Assembly: GCA_025450375.1 (NCBI GenBank)
Contig: JANWHO010000093.1
Coordinates: forward strand, 1-9,326
From: Chloroflexota bacterium
GTDB lineage: Bacteria > Chloroflexota > UBA5177 > JANWHV01
Length of the DNA stretch: 9,326 bases
Reading direction: 5' to 3'
A model generated the notes under the pieces. The model searched no databases, was not told the DNA's origin, and worked only from the letters and a program-made list of their open reading frames with translations. Within the stretch, counting starts at the first letter, position 1. The number at the start of each line of letters is the position of its first letter. Positions 1 through 5,764 of this stretch are shown piece by piece. Position numbers and translations under genes: made by a program.

Positions 1-779
1 AGGAATTGCTGCACAAGGTAGGGATCGCCGCCCGCGTCCGCATGCGTCAGATCACCCGCCAGATCAGTTCCCCCTCTCCCGCCGTCGTATCCCTTCCAGA
101 TTCCGGCCATGTGCAAGTCGCGCTCCGTCCGCCCGCGTCCGCGGTTGGGGCGCGGTCTGTCGCCCCTCTCGGATCGCGGCGCCCCGCCGATGGGCCCCTG
201 GTGCTCATTGGCAGTTCGACTGGGGGGCCGCAGGCTCTGGATTATCTGCTGACGAATCTGGAGCACGACTTGCCAGCCTCGTTTCTGATCGTGCAACATA
301 TGCCCCCGCTCTTTACCCAATCGCTGGCGGCCCGCCTGGCCCGGCGATCCGGGATCGAGGCACGCGAAGTTCAGGAGGACGACGAGCCGCGGCCCAATCT
401 CATTCTGCTCGCTCCGGGGGGGTACCACGCCACGCTCGGCAGTAATCATCGGCTGCATCTGGATCAGACCGATCCGGTCCACGGCGTGCGCCCCGCGATC
501 GACCGCACCCTGAAGTCGCTGGCCGAGCACTGGACCGGCCCGTGCCTGGTGGTCATTCTGACCGGCATGGGGGTCGATGGCACCGACGGCGCCCGCGCCA
601 TGCATCGGCGCGGCGCGCGGATCTACGCGCAAGATGAAAGCACCTCGATTGTCTACGGGATGCCGCGATCGGTGGCGGAGGCCGGTCTGGCCAGCGCTAT
701 CCTGCCGCTGGAGAAGATGAGCGGCGCCATCGCGCAGTGGGCCAGGACCGCGGCTCCCGCCATGGCGGGGCGGCTGTAA
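1..779 (+). CDS. cheB: CheB chemotaxis protein-glutamate methylesterase (5' partial)
   Basis: Removes methyl groups from (and deamidates) glutamate/glutamine residues of chemoreceptors, opposing CheR in adaptation; cytosolic. The frame is open to the left edge (first full codon at base 3). The TTG at base 6 is not a convincing start, because the first residues read like the linker after a CheB receiver domain. The phosphorylated N-terminal receiver is therefore inferred to lie off the window. Counting from the codon at base 6, a variable Pro/Ala/Arg-rich linker (about residues 20-62) precedes the methylesterase domain (about 64-245). The expected triad is visible: Ser71 in IGSSTGG, His98 in VQHMP and Asp191 in LTGMGVDG. 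The late motif YGMPRSVAEAG is also typical. cheR follows after 17 bases, so the two are almost certainly co-transcribed. Nothing in the visible part looks damaged. Confidence 0.95.
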   Translation, partial: ELLHKVGIAARVRMRQITRQISSPSPAVVSLPDSGHVQVALRPPASAVGARSVAPLGSRRPADGPLVLIGSSTGGPQALDYLLTNLEHDLPASFLIVQHMPPLFTQSLAARLARRSGIEAREVQEDDEPRPNLILLAPGGYHATLGSNHRLHLDQTDPVHGVRPAIDRTLKSLAEHWTGPCLVVILTGMGVDGTDGARAMHRRGARIYAQDESTSIVYGMPRSVAEAGLASAILPLEKMSGAIAQWARTAAPAMAGRL

Positions 780-796
780 GGGAGAGGGAATCACAC

Positions 797-1588
797 ATGC
801 CGGCAACCATCGAGGGCGAATACCAACAGTTCACCAAGGCAATCGGGTCTCTCCTGCCGATTAGCCTGGCTGACTATAAGCAGCAGCAAATGGAGCGGCG
901 CATCCGCGACATGGCGCGCAAGTGCCTGGCGCCGGATCTCGTGGCCTTCGCCGGGATGCTTCGCGGCGATCCAGGGCTCCTCCACCAATTCGAGCAACAT
1001 ATCACGATCAACGTATCCGAGTTTTACCGGAACCCGGAGGCATTCGAGTATCTGGCCAATCAAATCCTCGCTCGTTTCAGCCCCAAACGCGACCTGAAAA
1101 TCTGGAGCGCGGGCTGCTCGTGCGGCGCCGAGTCCTACACCCTGGCGATGCTGCTGCATCAATATGCGCCCGGCCTCCGCCACGGCATTTACGCCACCGA
1201 TATCGACCGAGCCATGCTGAACCGGGCCCGCCTGGGGAAGGGGTATGCCGCCGAGGAGATTCGCGACCTACCGCTCCGTCTCCGCACCCTGTACATGACG
1301 CGCGAGGACACCACCTACGCGGTGAATAGCGAGATTCAGCGGATGGTCCGCTTCGACCGCCATGACCTCCTGCGAGACCAGATGACCCAGGTCTTCGATC
1401 TGGTGGTCTGCCGAAACGTGGTCATTTACTTCACCGACGACGCCAAAAACCGCCTGTACCAAAAGTTCGTGGACGCCCTCAAGCCGGGAGGCTACCTGTT
1501 CATCGGCGCCACCGAAACGATCAATAAAGCCCATGAACTGGGACTCCGTTACGTCCATCCTTGCTTTTACACCAAGATCGCGACCTAG
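797..1588 (+). CDS. cheR: CheR chemoreceptor glutamate O-methyltransferase
   Basis: Transfers methyl groups from S-adenosylmethionine to receptor glutamates, counteracting CheB. I chose ATG 797 (263 residues) over the longer GTG at 737 because it has a purine-rich ribosome binding site (GGAGAGGGA, 781-789) at good spacing, and the longer start would run 43 bases into cheB and add a low-complexity N-terminus. An N-terminal helical domain (about residues 8-75) leads into ITINVSEFYRNP (69-80), the usual linker motif. The SAM-binding motif I is WSAGCSCGAESYTLAM (103-118), followed by YATDID (132-137), with the acidic residue expected to hold the SAM ribose. DLVVCRNVVIYF (201-212) and LKPGGYLFIGATETI (228-242) are the later methyltransferase motifs. 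Length is normal for the family. No TPR extension is present. Confidence 0.96.
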   Translation: MPATIEGEYQQFTKAIGSLLPISLADYKQQQMERRIRDMARKCLAPDLVAFAGMLRGDPGLLHQFEQHITINVSEFYRNPEAFEYLANQILARFSPKRDLKIWSAGCSCGAESYTLAMLLHQYAPGLRHGIYATDIDRAMLNRARLGKGYAAEEIRDLPLRLRTLYMTREDTTYAVNSEIQRMVRFDRHDLLRDQMTQVFDLVVCRNVVIYFTDDAKNRLYQKFVDALKPGGYLFIGATETINKAHELGLRYVHPCFYTKIAT

Positions 1589-1614
1589 TTCCGAGGGCCG
1601 TGAAGAAAGATCGC

Positions 1615-1630
1615 GCCCGCCCCGGCGGGC
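1615..1630 (+). other. Small GC hairpin between cheR and the propeller gene
   Basis: GCCCGC (1615-1620) and GCGGGC (1625-1630) form a perfect 6-bp stem with a 4-base loop, 27 bases after the cheR stop and 20 bases before the next ATG. No T-run follows, so it is not a standard intrinsic terminator. It could attenuate read-through or stabilise the 3' end of the che transcript; it could also be chance in GC-rich DNA. Confidence 0.3.
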
Positions 1631-1650
1631 TAGCCAGAATCGAGACATCG

Positions 1651-2721
1651 ATGCGCTATCGCCACCTACTGCTCGTCCCGCTGCTTGCCGGCATGGCGCC
1701 GGCGCTGCTGGGTTCGGTCCGCCCGGCCGCGGCGGCCGGCCACGCGGTAGCCACGCGGGCGCAAAGCGGCGCCATCGCCGTCGATCCCAGCCTGGGAGTG
1801 ACCTATCTGGCCCAACCAGTGTCCTCTACCGTGTTCGTGCTCTCCAGTAAGGATAGCTCGCTGCTGGGGCTGCTCGCCGTGCCGCCCAGCCCAGCGGGCC
1901 TGGCCGTGGACTCGCGCCTCCATCTCCTCTACGTCTCCAGCGATACCACCGGCGTGATCACCGTCTTCAACGAGAAGACCCGGCGCGTAGTCAGGGCCAT
2001 GGCAATCGGTGGGCATCCGTCGGGCCTCAGCCTGATCAACAAAGGGCGGGCCCTGCTCGTGACCGACAGCGCCAGCGGCACCATTCAGGCGGTACCGCTT
2101 GGCCTCCACGACGGACCACCGATCGAACTCCTCAACGTGGGACCGGGCGCCGATGCCACCGCCATGCTCTCGCCCGGGTCGGCCCCGGCCGGCACGCGCG
2201 TCCTCACCTGGGGCCGCGGGTTCGCCCCCGGTGAGGCCGTTGAGGTCTACTGGGGGCTCAAACCGCTGGTTCGCGCACGCGCGGACAGCGCGGGGATGGT
2301 GACGACCCACTTCATCGTGCCGCGGCATGGGCATCTCGGGCAGCAGCTGATCGTGCTGATTGGCCGGCACACGACCCACAGTGAGAGCACGCTCCTTACG
2401 GTGATCAAGGTGCCGCCTCCCCCGAGGCGGATGCCGGTAAAGCCCGTGGCGCCAAAACCCCTGTTGCAGCGGTTGCTGGGACCAAAACTGATCCTTGTGG
2501 TGCCCACGGCGGTAGCGGTGGGGCCGCTGAAAAAGCTGGCCGGGCCGAAGAGCAGCCTCGGCATCCCAGCCTTCGAGCTGGAAGTCGCGGTGGCGCTGGT
2601 CTGTCTCGTGTTGATCATCAGGATGAGGCGACGGCGGCGGAAAAAGGCTGCTACAGTAGATGGAAGCCCGCGCGGGCGCGGCAAATCCGGCCCACCACGA
2701 GCGTTGAAAGGCGCGGCATAA
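1651..2721 (+). CDS. Predicted exported, membrane-anchored beta-propeller (YVTN-like) protein
   Basis: Not a named gene. ATG 1651 (356 residues) is preferred over the TTG at 1561, which overlaps cheR, because the protein then begins with a signal peptide: MRYR, a hydrophobic core (6-20) and an AAAAG cleavage region near 26-30. The Shine-Dalgarno is weak. Residues 40-150 contain about three beta-propeller-like units (VDPSLGVTYLAQ, VDSRLHLLYVSS, LINKGRALLVTD) of the YVTN/NHL type. That is too few for a closed propeller by themselves. Residues 168-253 look like an Ig/IPT-like beta domain (GRGFAPGEAVEVYW). A Pro/Lys-rich stretch (254-305) leads to one membrane helix (about 306-323), then an RMRRRRRKK cluster (324-332) and a basic tail. 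Inferred topology: outside domain, one C-terminal helix, basic tail inside. No LPXTG motif is seen. A surface-exposed binding or structural role is plausible but undetermined. Confidence 0.8.
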   Translation: MRYRHLLLVPLLAGMAPALLGSVRPAAAAGHAVATRAQSGAIAVDPSLGVTYLAQPVSSTVFVLSSKDSSLLGLLAVPPSPAGLAVDSRLHLLYVSSDTTGVITVFNEKTRRVVRAMAIGGHPSGLSLINKGRALLVTDSASGTIQAVPLGLHDGPPIELLNVGPGADATAMLSPGSAPAGTRVLTWGRGFAPGEAVEVYWGLKPLVRARADSAGMVTTHFIVPRHGHLGQQLIVLIGRHTTHSESTLLTVIKVPPPPRRMPVKPVAPKPLLQRLLGPKLILVVPTAVAVGPLKKLAGPKSSLGIPAFELEVAVALVCLVLIIRMRRRRRKKAATVDGSPRGRGKSGPPRALKGAA

Positions 2722-2732
2722 GGCTGTATTCT
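2704..2732 (+). promoter_or_regulatory. Sigma-70-like promoter for the HDOD gene
   Basis: TTGAAA (2704-2709, 5 of 6 to TTGACA) is followed after exactly 17 bases by TATTCT (2727-2732, 4 of 6 to TATAAT). The predicted start near 2739 leaves a leader of about 24 bases containing the strong ribosome binding site. The -35 overlaps the end of the preceding coding region, suggesting that the HDOD gene can be expressed independently of it. Confidence 0.5.
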
Positions 2733-2749
2733 TGAGATCTCCAGAAGGC

Positions 2750-2758
2750 AAGGAGGAG
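2750..2758 (+). promoter_or_regulatory. Strong Shine-Dalgarno site of the HDOD gene
   Basis: AAGGAGGAG, near-perfect anti-16S complementarity, lies 4 bases before ATG 2763. It is one of the strongest translation signals in the window and fixes the start. Confidence 0.75.
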
Positions 2759-2762
2759 ACCG

Positions 2763-3638
2763 ATGAATCCTGATATGCCCGCTTCCGATCAGGACGGGAG
2801 CCCCACGGTCACGCTACAGATTACCAAAAAGATGCTCCGGGCCCTGGCGCCGCTGCCGGATACCGCGATTCAGCTCCTCTCGCTCCTCAACGATCCCGAA
2901 GTCTCCTTGCGCAAGGTGGCGGATCTGGCGGTGCGCGACGTAGGAATCTCCGCCTCGCTGCTGCGCATGGCCAACAGCGCGGTCTTCGGTCTGCGGGGAA
3001 AAGTCGGCAACATCAGCGATGCCCTCCGCGTGATCGGAACCGCCCAGGCCCGCCTCCTGGTTCTGGCGAGCGGAGTGGCTCAAAGCGCCCAGCGCGAACT
3101 GCCGCTCTATGGGCTTGCCGCCAATCAGTTCATGCGCCACTCCGAATTGGTGGCCAACCTGACCATGGTGATCGCGCAGGAAGCGCGGTTTCCCAACATT
3201 GGCCTCGCGTATAGCAGCGGGCTGCTCCATGATCTCGGCAAGGTGATTCTGAACGGGTTGGCGGTGCGGCAGGCCGACGAGGCGCCGGTCGTGCCGATTG
3301 CCGAGGAGATGCGGAAACGCCAGTGCACCCTCCTGGAAGCCGAGGTCGCGGTATTCGGGGGAGATCACGCGCGGGTCAGCCACCAGTTGGCCGAGCTCTG
3401 GTCGCTGCCCGAGGAATTGGCGGTCGCCATTGCCGCGCACCACGAGAAGCTGGCTCCAGACCCGGCGCAACCGCTACCCTATTGCCTGATGCTGGCCAAC
3501 GGCTTCGCGGGCGCGATCGACACCAGTTATCCGAAGCTGAGCGAACCCGTGGATCTGACCCTTCCGGACTGGCTGAGCGCGGAAAAGGTGACGCAAACAG
3601 CGGTTCATTGCGGGTATCCGGTGGCCCAGCTCCCGTAA
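2763..3638 (+). CDS. HDOD-domain signalling protein
   Basis: HDOD proteins are non-enzymatic or unproven relatives of HD phosphohydrolases, found with chemotaxis, c-di-GMP and stress signalling genes; most act as scaffolds or signal transducers. The start is set by the strong Shine-Dalgarno. The 291-residue protein is a single HDOD domain (about residues 18-250): ALAPLPDTAIQLLSLLNDP (27-45), the helix with LLRMANSAVFG (66-76), DALRVIGTAQARLLVLA (86-102), SSGLLHDLGKVIL (151-163) and AIAAHHEKL (222-230). It carries no attached receiver, GGDEF, EAL or kinase domain. HD-type positions are well kept: His126, His156-Asp157, Asp201-His202, His207 and His226-His227, so metal binding cannot be excluded. 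Position after cheBR suggests a link to chemosensory signalling, but the gene has its own promoter, so this remains inference. Confidence 0.9.
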   Translation: MNPDMPASDQDGSPTVTLQITKKMLRALAPLPDTAIQLLSLLNDPEVSLRKVADLAVRDVGISASLLRMANSAVFGLRGKVGNISDALRVIGTAQARLLVLASGVAQSAQRELPLYGLAANQFMRHSELVANLTMVIAQEARFPNIGLAYSSGLLHDLGKVILNGLAVRQADEAPVVPIAEEMRKRQCTLLEAEVAVFGGDHARVSHQLAELWSLPEELAVAIAAHHEKLAPDPAQPLPYCLMLANGFAGAIDTSYPKLSEPVDLTLPDWLSAEKVTQTAVHCGYPVAQLP

Positions 3639-3645
3639 CGAAGTA

Positions 3646-3705
3646 GGGCCTCGGACGGAGACCGGAGGCCACCGTGAGGGTCGACATGGTCTCAGCCCGA
3701 GGCCC
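3646..3705. terminator. Long imperfect hairpin between convergent genes, candidate bidirectional terminator
   Basis: GGGCCTCGG (3646-3654) pairs with CCGAGGCCC (3697-3705), and inside it GAGACC (3658-3663) pairs with GGTCTC (3688-3693). The 3x3 internal loop between the two stems can form one further C-G pair. The apical loop is 24 bases. It lies between the stop of the rightward HDOD gene (3638) and the stop of the leftward gene (3726). There is no T-run on the rightward side. On the leftward side the bases beyond the stem read TACTTCGTT, modestly T-rich, so termination of the leftward gene is the better case. A structured non-coding RNA or protein-binding site is an alternative. Confidence 0.5.
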
Positions 3706-3725
3706 CGCCGTGATCATGCGCCGGC

Positions 3726-4262
3726 TCAGCGCCCCTGGGGAAACGGCTTGTGGCTGCCTACCAAATCTCCGGCTTGGTTGAAGAGTTCGGCCTCCAGAGG
3801 CGCGAGATCGTGGACGGGCTGGTCGGTCATGAACAGGGCGTAGCCATCGGCAATCTCATCCTCAATCACCAGTCCGTCTGGACCCAGCAGGCGGGCCCGC
3901 GTCACCCCGGTCCCGAGGTCGCTCACCCGGCCTCCGGCCCACATGCCGGACCTCCCCCAACTGGCCGCCAGATTCAGCGAGGGATAGGAGCGCGTTACCG
4001 GTGAGCCACCCCCGCCGCCCCCGCTCTCCACCTTCCAGCGTCCCTCGTCGTTCCGGCGCAGGAAAAACACATAATGCCAGAAATCACCATGAAGGTCGGT
4101 GTACTCGACCGCCTGCAAGTACCGTCCGGGCGCGGCCACCGCGCGGACAAACCGGATGCTGGCCGGGTCAGCCGCGCGCAAGGGGTCACGCTTCCCATCC
4201 TGGTCCGGCCTGGGCGCCGCCAGTTCGTCCAGTATGGCTTGACGAGGCTCGTTCGGCTCCAT
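3726..4262 (-). CDS. Hypothetical protein with a Gly6 run
   Basis: I do not recognise this 178-residue protein. ATG 4262 is supported by a strong Shine-Dalgarno (GGAGG at 4273-4269, 6 bases before the start) and by a candidate promoter further upstream. No signal peptide or membrane helix is evident. Residues 46-79 (PGRYLQAVEYTDLHGDFW, then YVFFLRR and GRWKVES) look like beta strands rich in aromatics. Six glycines follow (81-86). The C-terminal half (112-175) alternates strands and turns (VTRARLLGPDGLVIEDEIADGY, then ELFNQAGDLVGSH), resembling a small beta-sandwich of the sort seen in many uncharacterised GC-rich bacterial proteins. No catalytic motif stands out. The gene is alone on its strand, divergent from the receiver-like gene and convergent with the HDOD gene. 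Real coding is likely given the start signals and balanced composition; function is unknown. Confidence 0.8.
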   Translation of the reverse strand: MEPNEPRQAILDELAAPRPDQDGKRDPLRAADPASIRFVRAVAAPGRYLQAVEYTDLHGDFWHYVFFLRRNDEGRWKVESGGGGGGSPVTRSYPSLNLAASWGRSGMWAGGRVSDLGTGVTRARLLGPDGLVIEDEIADGYALFMTDQPVHDLAPLEAELFNQAGDLVGSHKPFPQGR

Positions 4263-4307
4263 GGTTCACCTCCGATTGGGCAAGGTCTTGTCACTGCCGA
4301 CATGCTC

Positions 4308-4336
4308 ACCATAGCATGCCCAGCCGATGACGCCAA
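4308..4336 (-). promoter_or_regulatory. Extended -10 promoter for the leftward hypothetical gene
   Basis: Read on the minus strand: TTGGCG (4336-4331, 4 of 6), a spacer of exactly 17 bases, then TATGGT (4313-4308, 4 of 6) preceded by TGC, giving the TGn extended -10. The predicted start near 4301 leaves a leader of roughly 38 bases carrying GGAGGTGA. Confidence 0.45.
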
Positions 4337-4359
4337 CGTGCATGCGCCCGCTCCTTAAT

Positions 4360-4388
4360 GAGACCTTTCGGCTAAACCGTGGTATGCT
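4360..4388 (+). promoter_or_regulatory. Extended -10 promoter for the receiver-like gene
   Basis: TATGCT (4383-4388) preceded by TGG makes a TGn extended -10. The -35 position 17 bases upstream (GAGACC, 4360-4365) matches only 3 of 6, as is common with an extended -10. The predicted start near 4395 gives a short leader to the ribosome binding site at 4415. A small CTCGA/TCGAG inverted repeat (4387-4401) spans the -10 end and the presumed start. Confidence 0.35.
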
Positions 4389-4414
4389 CGAAACCATCGA
4401 GAAGCGTAGGAAAA

Positions 4415-4421
4415 GGGGAGG
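4415..4421 (+). promoter_or_regulatory. Shine-Dalgarno deciding the start at 4428
   Basis: GGGGAGG abuts ATG 4422 with no spacer but lies 6 bases before the in-frame ATG 4428. Normal spacing therefore favours 4428 as the real start. Confidence 0.6.
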
Positions 4422-4427
4422 ATGCGC

Positions 4428-4979
4428 ATGGCCCTCCGGGAACCCATTTTCTATCCTGACCCGGACATCGCGGAGCCGCCGCCCCAGACGGAGGCCGCGC
4501 TGGCCGGACCGGGCCGCGGTCCCGGTTCGCGGCCCCCAACCACCGGCATGCTTCCCCCTGGGGGCCTGCCCGAGGGGCGGGTCAGCGTCCTGCTGGCCGC
4601 CGACACGGAACGCGACCGGACACTGGTGAGGGTGGCGCTGCTCCACGCCAGGCAAAGCGTTGATACCGATATCGACTTCATCCGGTGTACGCTCGCCGAG
4701 GCGCCGCTTCGCGCGTGCGTGCTGTATCCGACGCTCATCGTGATCGAGGACCGTTCAGGCTGGCTTCCCGATGGCAAAGCGTTGACTCTCTGCCGCTTTC
4801 TCCGTAAAACGTTGTCCTGGCACACCACCGTGATCGTGCTCGCGAGCGGTCCTCGCCTCTTCGGCAAGAAGGCGCTGCGTACCGCCGGCGCGGACATCTT
4901 GCTTCCCGCCACTGTCCAGGAACCCATCCTGGCCTCGGTGCTCCAGGCGAGTCTGGCCGGTGGTAGCGCGCAACCATAA
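4428..4979 (+). CDS. Degenerate receiver-like (CheY-fold) protein
   Basis: A 183-residue protein; ATG 4428 is preferred over 4422 on Shine-Dalgarno spacing. Residues 1-50 are Pro/Gly-rich and probably disordered. Residues 51-176 follow the receiver pattern of alternating strands and helices: RVSVLLAADTERDR (51-64), PTLIVIEDRSGWLPDG (101-116), TTVIVLAS (133-140) and GADILLPATVQEPILASVL (154-172). On my manual alignment the acidic pair of strand 1 is Ala58-Asp59, the phosphoacceptor Asp is Glu107 (with Asp108 beside it), the switch Thr/Ser is Ser140, and the conserved Lys after strand 5 is replaced near Pro160/Ala161. If the alignment holds, it is a pseudo-receiver that cannot be phosphorylated normally. 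There is no output domain. The partner is unknown; it sits upstream of the sigma/anti-sigma pair on the same strand. The fold call is moderate, the gene call strong. Confidence 0.7.
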   Translation: MALREPIFYPDPDIAEPPPQTEAALAGPGRGPGSRPPTTGMLPPGGLPEGRVSVLLAADTERDRTLVRVALLHARQSVDTDIDFIRCTLAEAPLRACVLYPTLIVIEDRSGWLPDGKALTLCRFLRKTLSWHTTVIVLASGPRLFGKKALRTAGADILLPATVQEPILASVLQASLAGGSAQP

Positions 4980-4989
4980 CCGTGGAGGG

Positions 4990-5136
4990 ATGTTAGAGGC
5001 TCACCTGGAGAACCTGATCAACACATTGCCGGCTTTCCTGGGAGCCCGTCACGTAACTCCGGTGCGCCCGGACGCCGGCCCGTTTGTCCGACCGTATTCC
5101 GATTCCGGTACACTGAACACATGGAGGCGCCTATGA
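4990..5136 (+). CDS. Doubtful small ORF (48 codons) upstream of the sigma factor
   Basis: ATG 4990 to TGA 5134-5136 encodes MLEAHLENLINTLPAFLGAR and 28 further residues. GGAGG (4984-4988) lies only one base before the ATG, which is too close for good initiation. Third-position G/C is about two thirds, which looks lower than in the larger genes. Its stop overlaps ATG 5133 as ATGA, a junction often seen in translational coupling. The candidate sigma-gene promoter overlaps its 3' end. It may simply be intergenic DNA. No homology is recognised. Confidence 0.2.
   Translation: MLEAHLENLINTLPAFLGARHVTPVRPDAGPFVRPYSDSGTLNTWRRL
5084..5114 (+). promoter_or_regulatory. Weak candidate promoter for the sigma/anti-sigma operon
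   Basis: TTGTCC (5084-5089) and TACACT (5109-5114, 4 of 6 to TATAAT) are separated by 19 bases, longer than ideal. The predicted transcript start, about 5121, falls on or beside an ATG. No clear ECF-type autoregulatory promoter motif was identified by eye. Confidence 0.3.
5123..5127 (+). promoter_or_regulatory. Shine-Dalgarno in front of an out-of-frame ATG
   Basis: GGAGG sits 5 bases before ATG 5133, ideal spacing, but that ATG opens a frame ending after 12 codons (TAG 5169-5171), not the sigma-factor frame. It is 19 bases from GTG 5147, too far to serve that start. It indicates a leader peptide, coupled re-initiation, or a sequence error. Confidence 0.4.
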
Positions 5137-5146
5137 TCCTTCGCGC

Positions 5147-5764
5147 GTGGTCGTGCGTACTACCACTGTAGCCAGCACGGTCGGGGACGGAGTGAGCGAC
5201 GAGGATCTCGTCGTCCGGCTGCGCGAACGAGATGCCAACGCCTTCACGGCGCTTTATGATCGGTATTGCCGCATGGCCTTTGGACTCGCGTACCGCATGC
5301 TGACCGATCCCGCGGCCGCCGAGGATGTGGTGCAGGAGGCATTTCTCTCAGTGTGGCGTCAGGCCGACACTTTTCGCCCGGAGCGATCCGCCGCCCGTAC
5401 CTGGATTCTCTCCATCGTCCATCACCGGGCCGTGGATCGGCTGCGACGAGGCACGACCACGCAGGAAGTGTCGGACGCCGGCCTGGACTATACGCCGGAT
5501 CGAGTGGACGAGAGCATCAACGTGGAGCACGAGGTGCGGGAGCTCATGGAGGCCAATGAGGTGCGCCGCGCCCTGGGTCTCCTTCCCGCCGAGCAGCGGC
5601 GCGCGATCGAAATGGCCTATTTCGGGGGACTTTCGCACTCCGAGATCGCGGGCAAACTGAGCGTTCCGGTCGGCACGGTCAAGGGACGACTCCGGATCGG
5701 CCTCCAGAAGATGCGAGCGCTGCTGGACAATGCTGGATTACAGGGCGCATCCCATGACGCCTGA
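5147..5764 (+). CDS. ECF-family RNA polymerase sigma factor (SigK/RpoE-like)
   Basis: Directs RNA polymerase to a specialised promoter set, held inactive by the membrane anti-sigma factor encoded immediately downstream. Of 205 residues from GTG 5147, region 2 (about 35-101) contains ALYDRYCRMAFGLAYRML, the AAEDVVQEAFLSVWR core-binding motif and ARTWILSIVHHRAVDRLRR, the -10 recognition helix area. An acidic linker (102-135) joins region 4 (about 139-193), with LLPAEQRRAIEMAYFGGLSHSEIAGKL forming the helix-turn-helix approach and VPVGTVKGRLRIGLQKMRALL the recognition helix. The start is uncertain: GTG 5147 and GTG 5153 lack a Shine-Dalgarno, and GTG 5192 (190 residues) has a weak one (GGGGA, 5183-5187) and still keeps all conserved regions. 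An ATG with a good Shine-Dalgarno at 5133 is out of frame. The gene overlaps its anti-sigma gene by 11 bases, the usual arrangement for coupled, balanced synthesis. Confidence 0.95.
   Translation: MVVRTTTVASTVGDGVSDEDLVVRLRERDANAFTALYDRYCRMAFGLAYRMLTDPAAAEDVVQEAFLSVWRQADTFRPERSAARTWILSIVHHRAVDRLRRGTTTQEVSDAGLDYTPDRVDESINVEHEVRELMEANEVRRALGLLPAEQRRAIEMAYFGGLSHSEIAGKLSVPVGTVKGRLRIGLQKMRALLDNAGLQGASHDA

Noticed and set aside
737..796. Longer GTG start for cheR
   Set aside because: It overlaps cheB by 43 bases, adds 20 low-complexity residues and lacks the ribosome binding site that precedes ATG 797.
1561..1650. TTG start for the propeller gene
   Set aside because: It lies inside cheR and would bury the signal peptide behind 30 basic residues.
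1666..2751. 361-codon minus-strand open frame
   Set aside because: Antisense shadow of the exported propeller protein, with Arg/His/Gln-rich composition and no recognisable domain.
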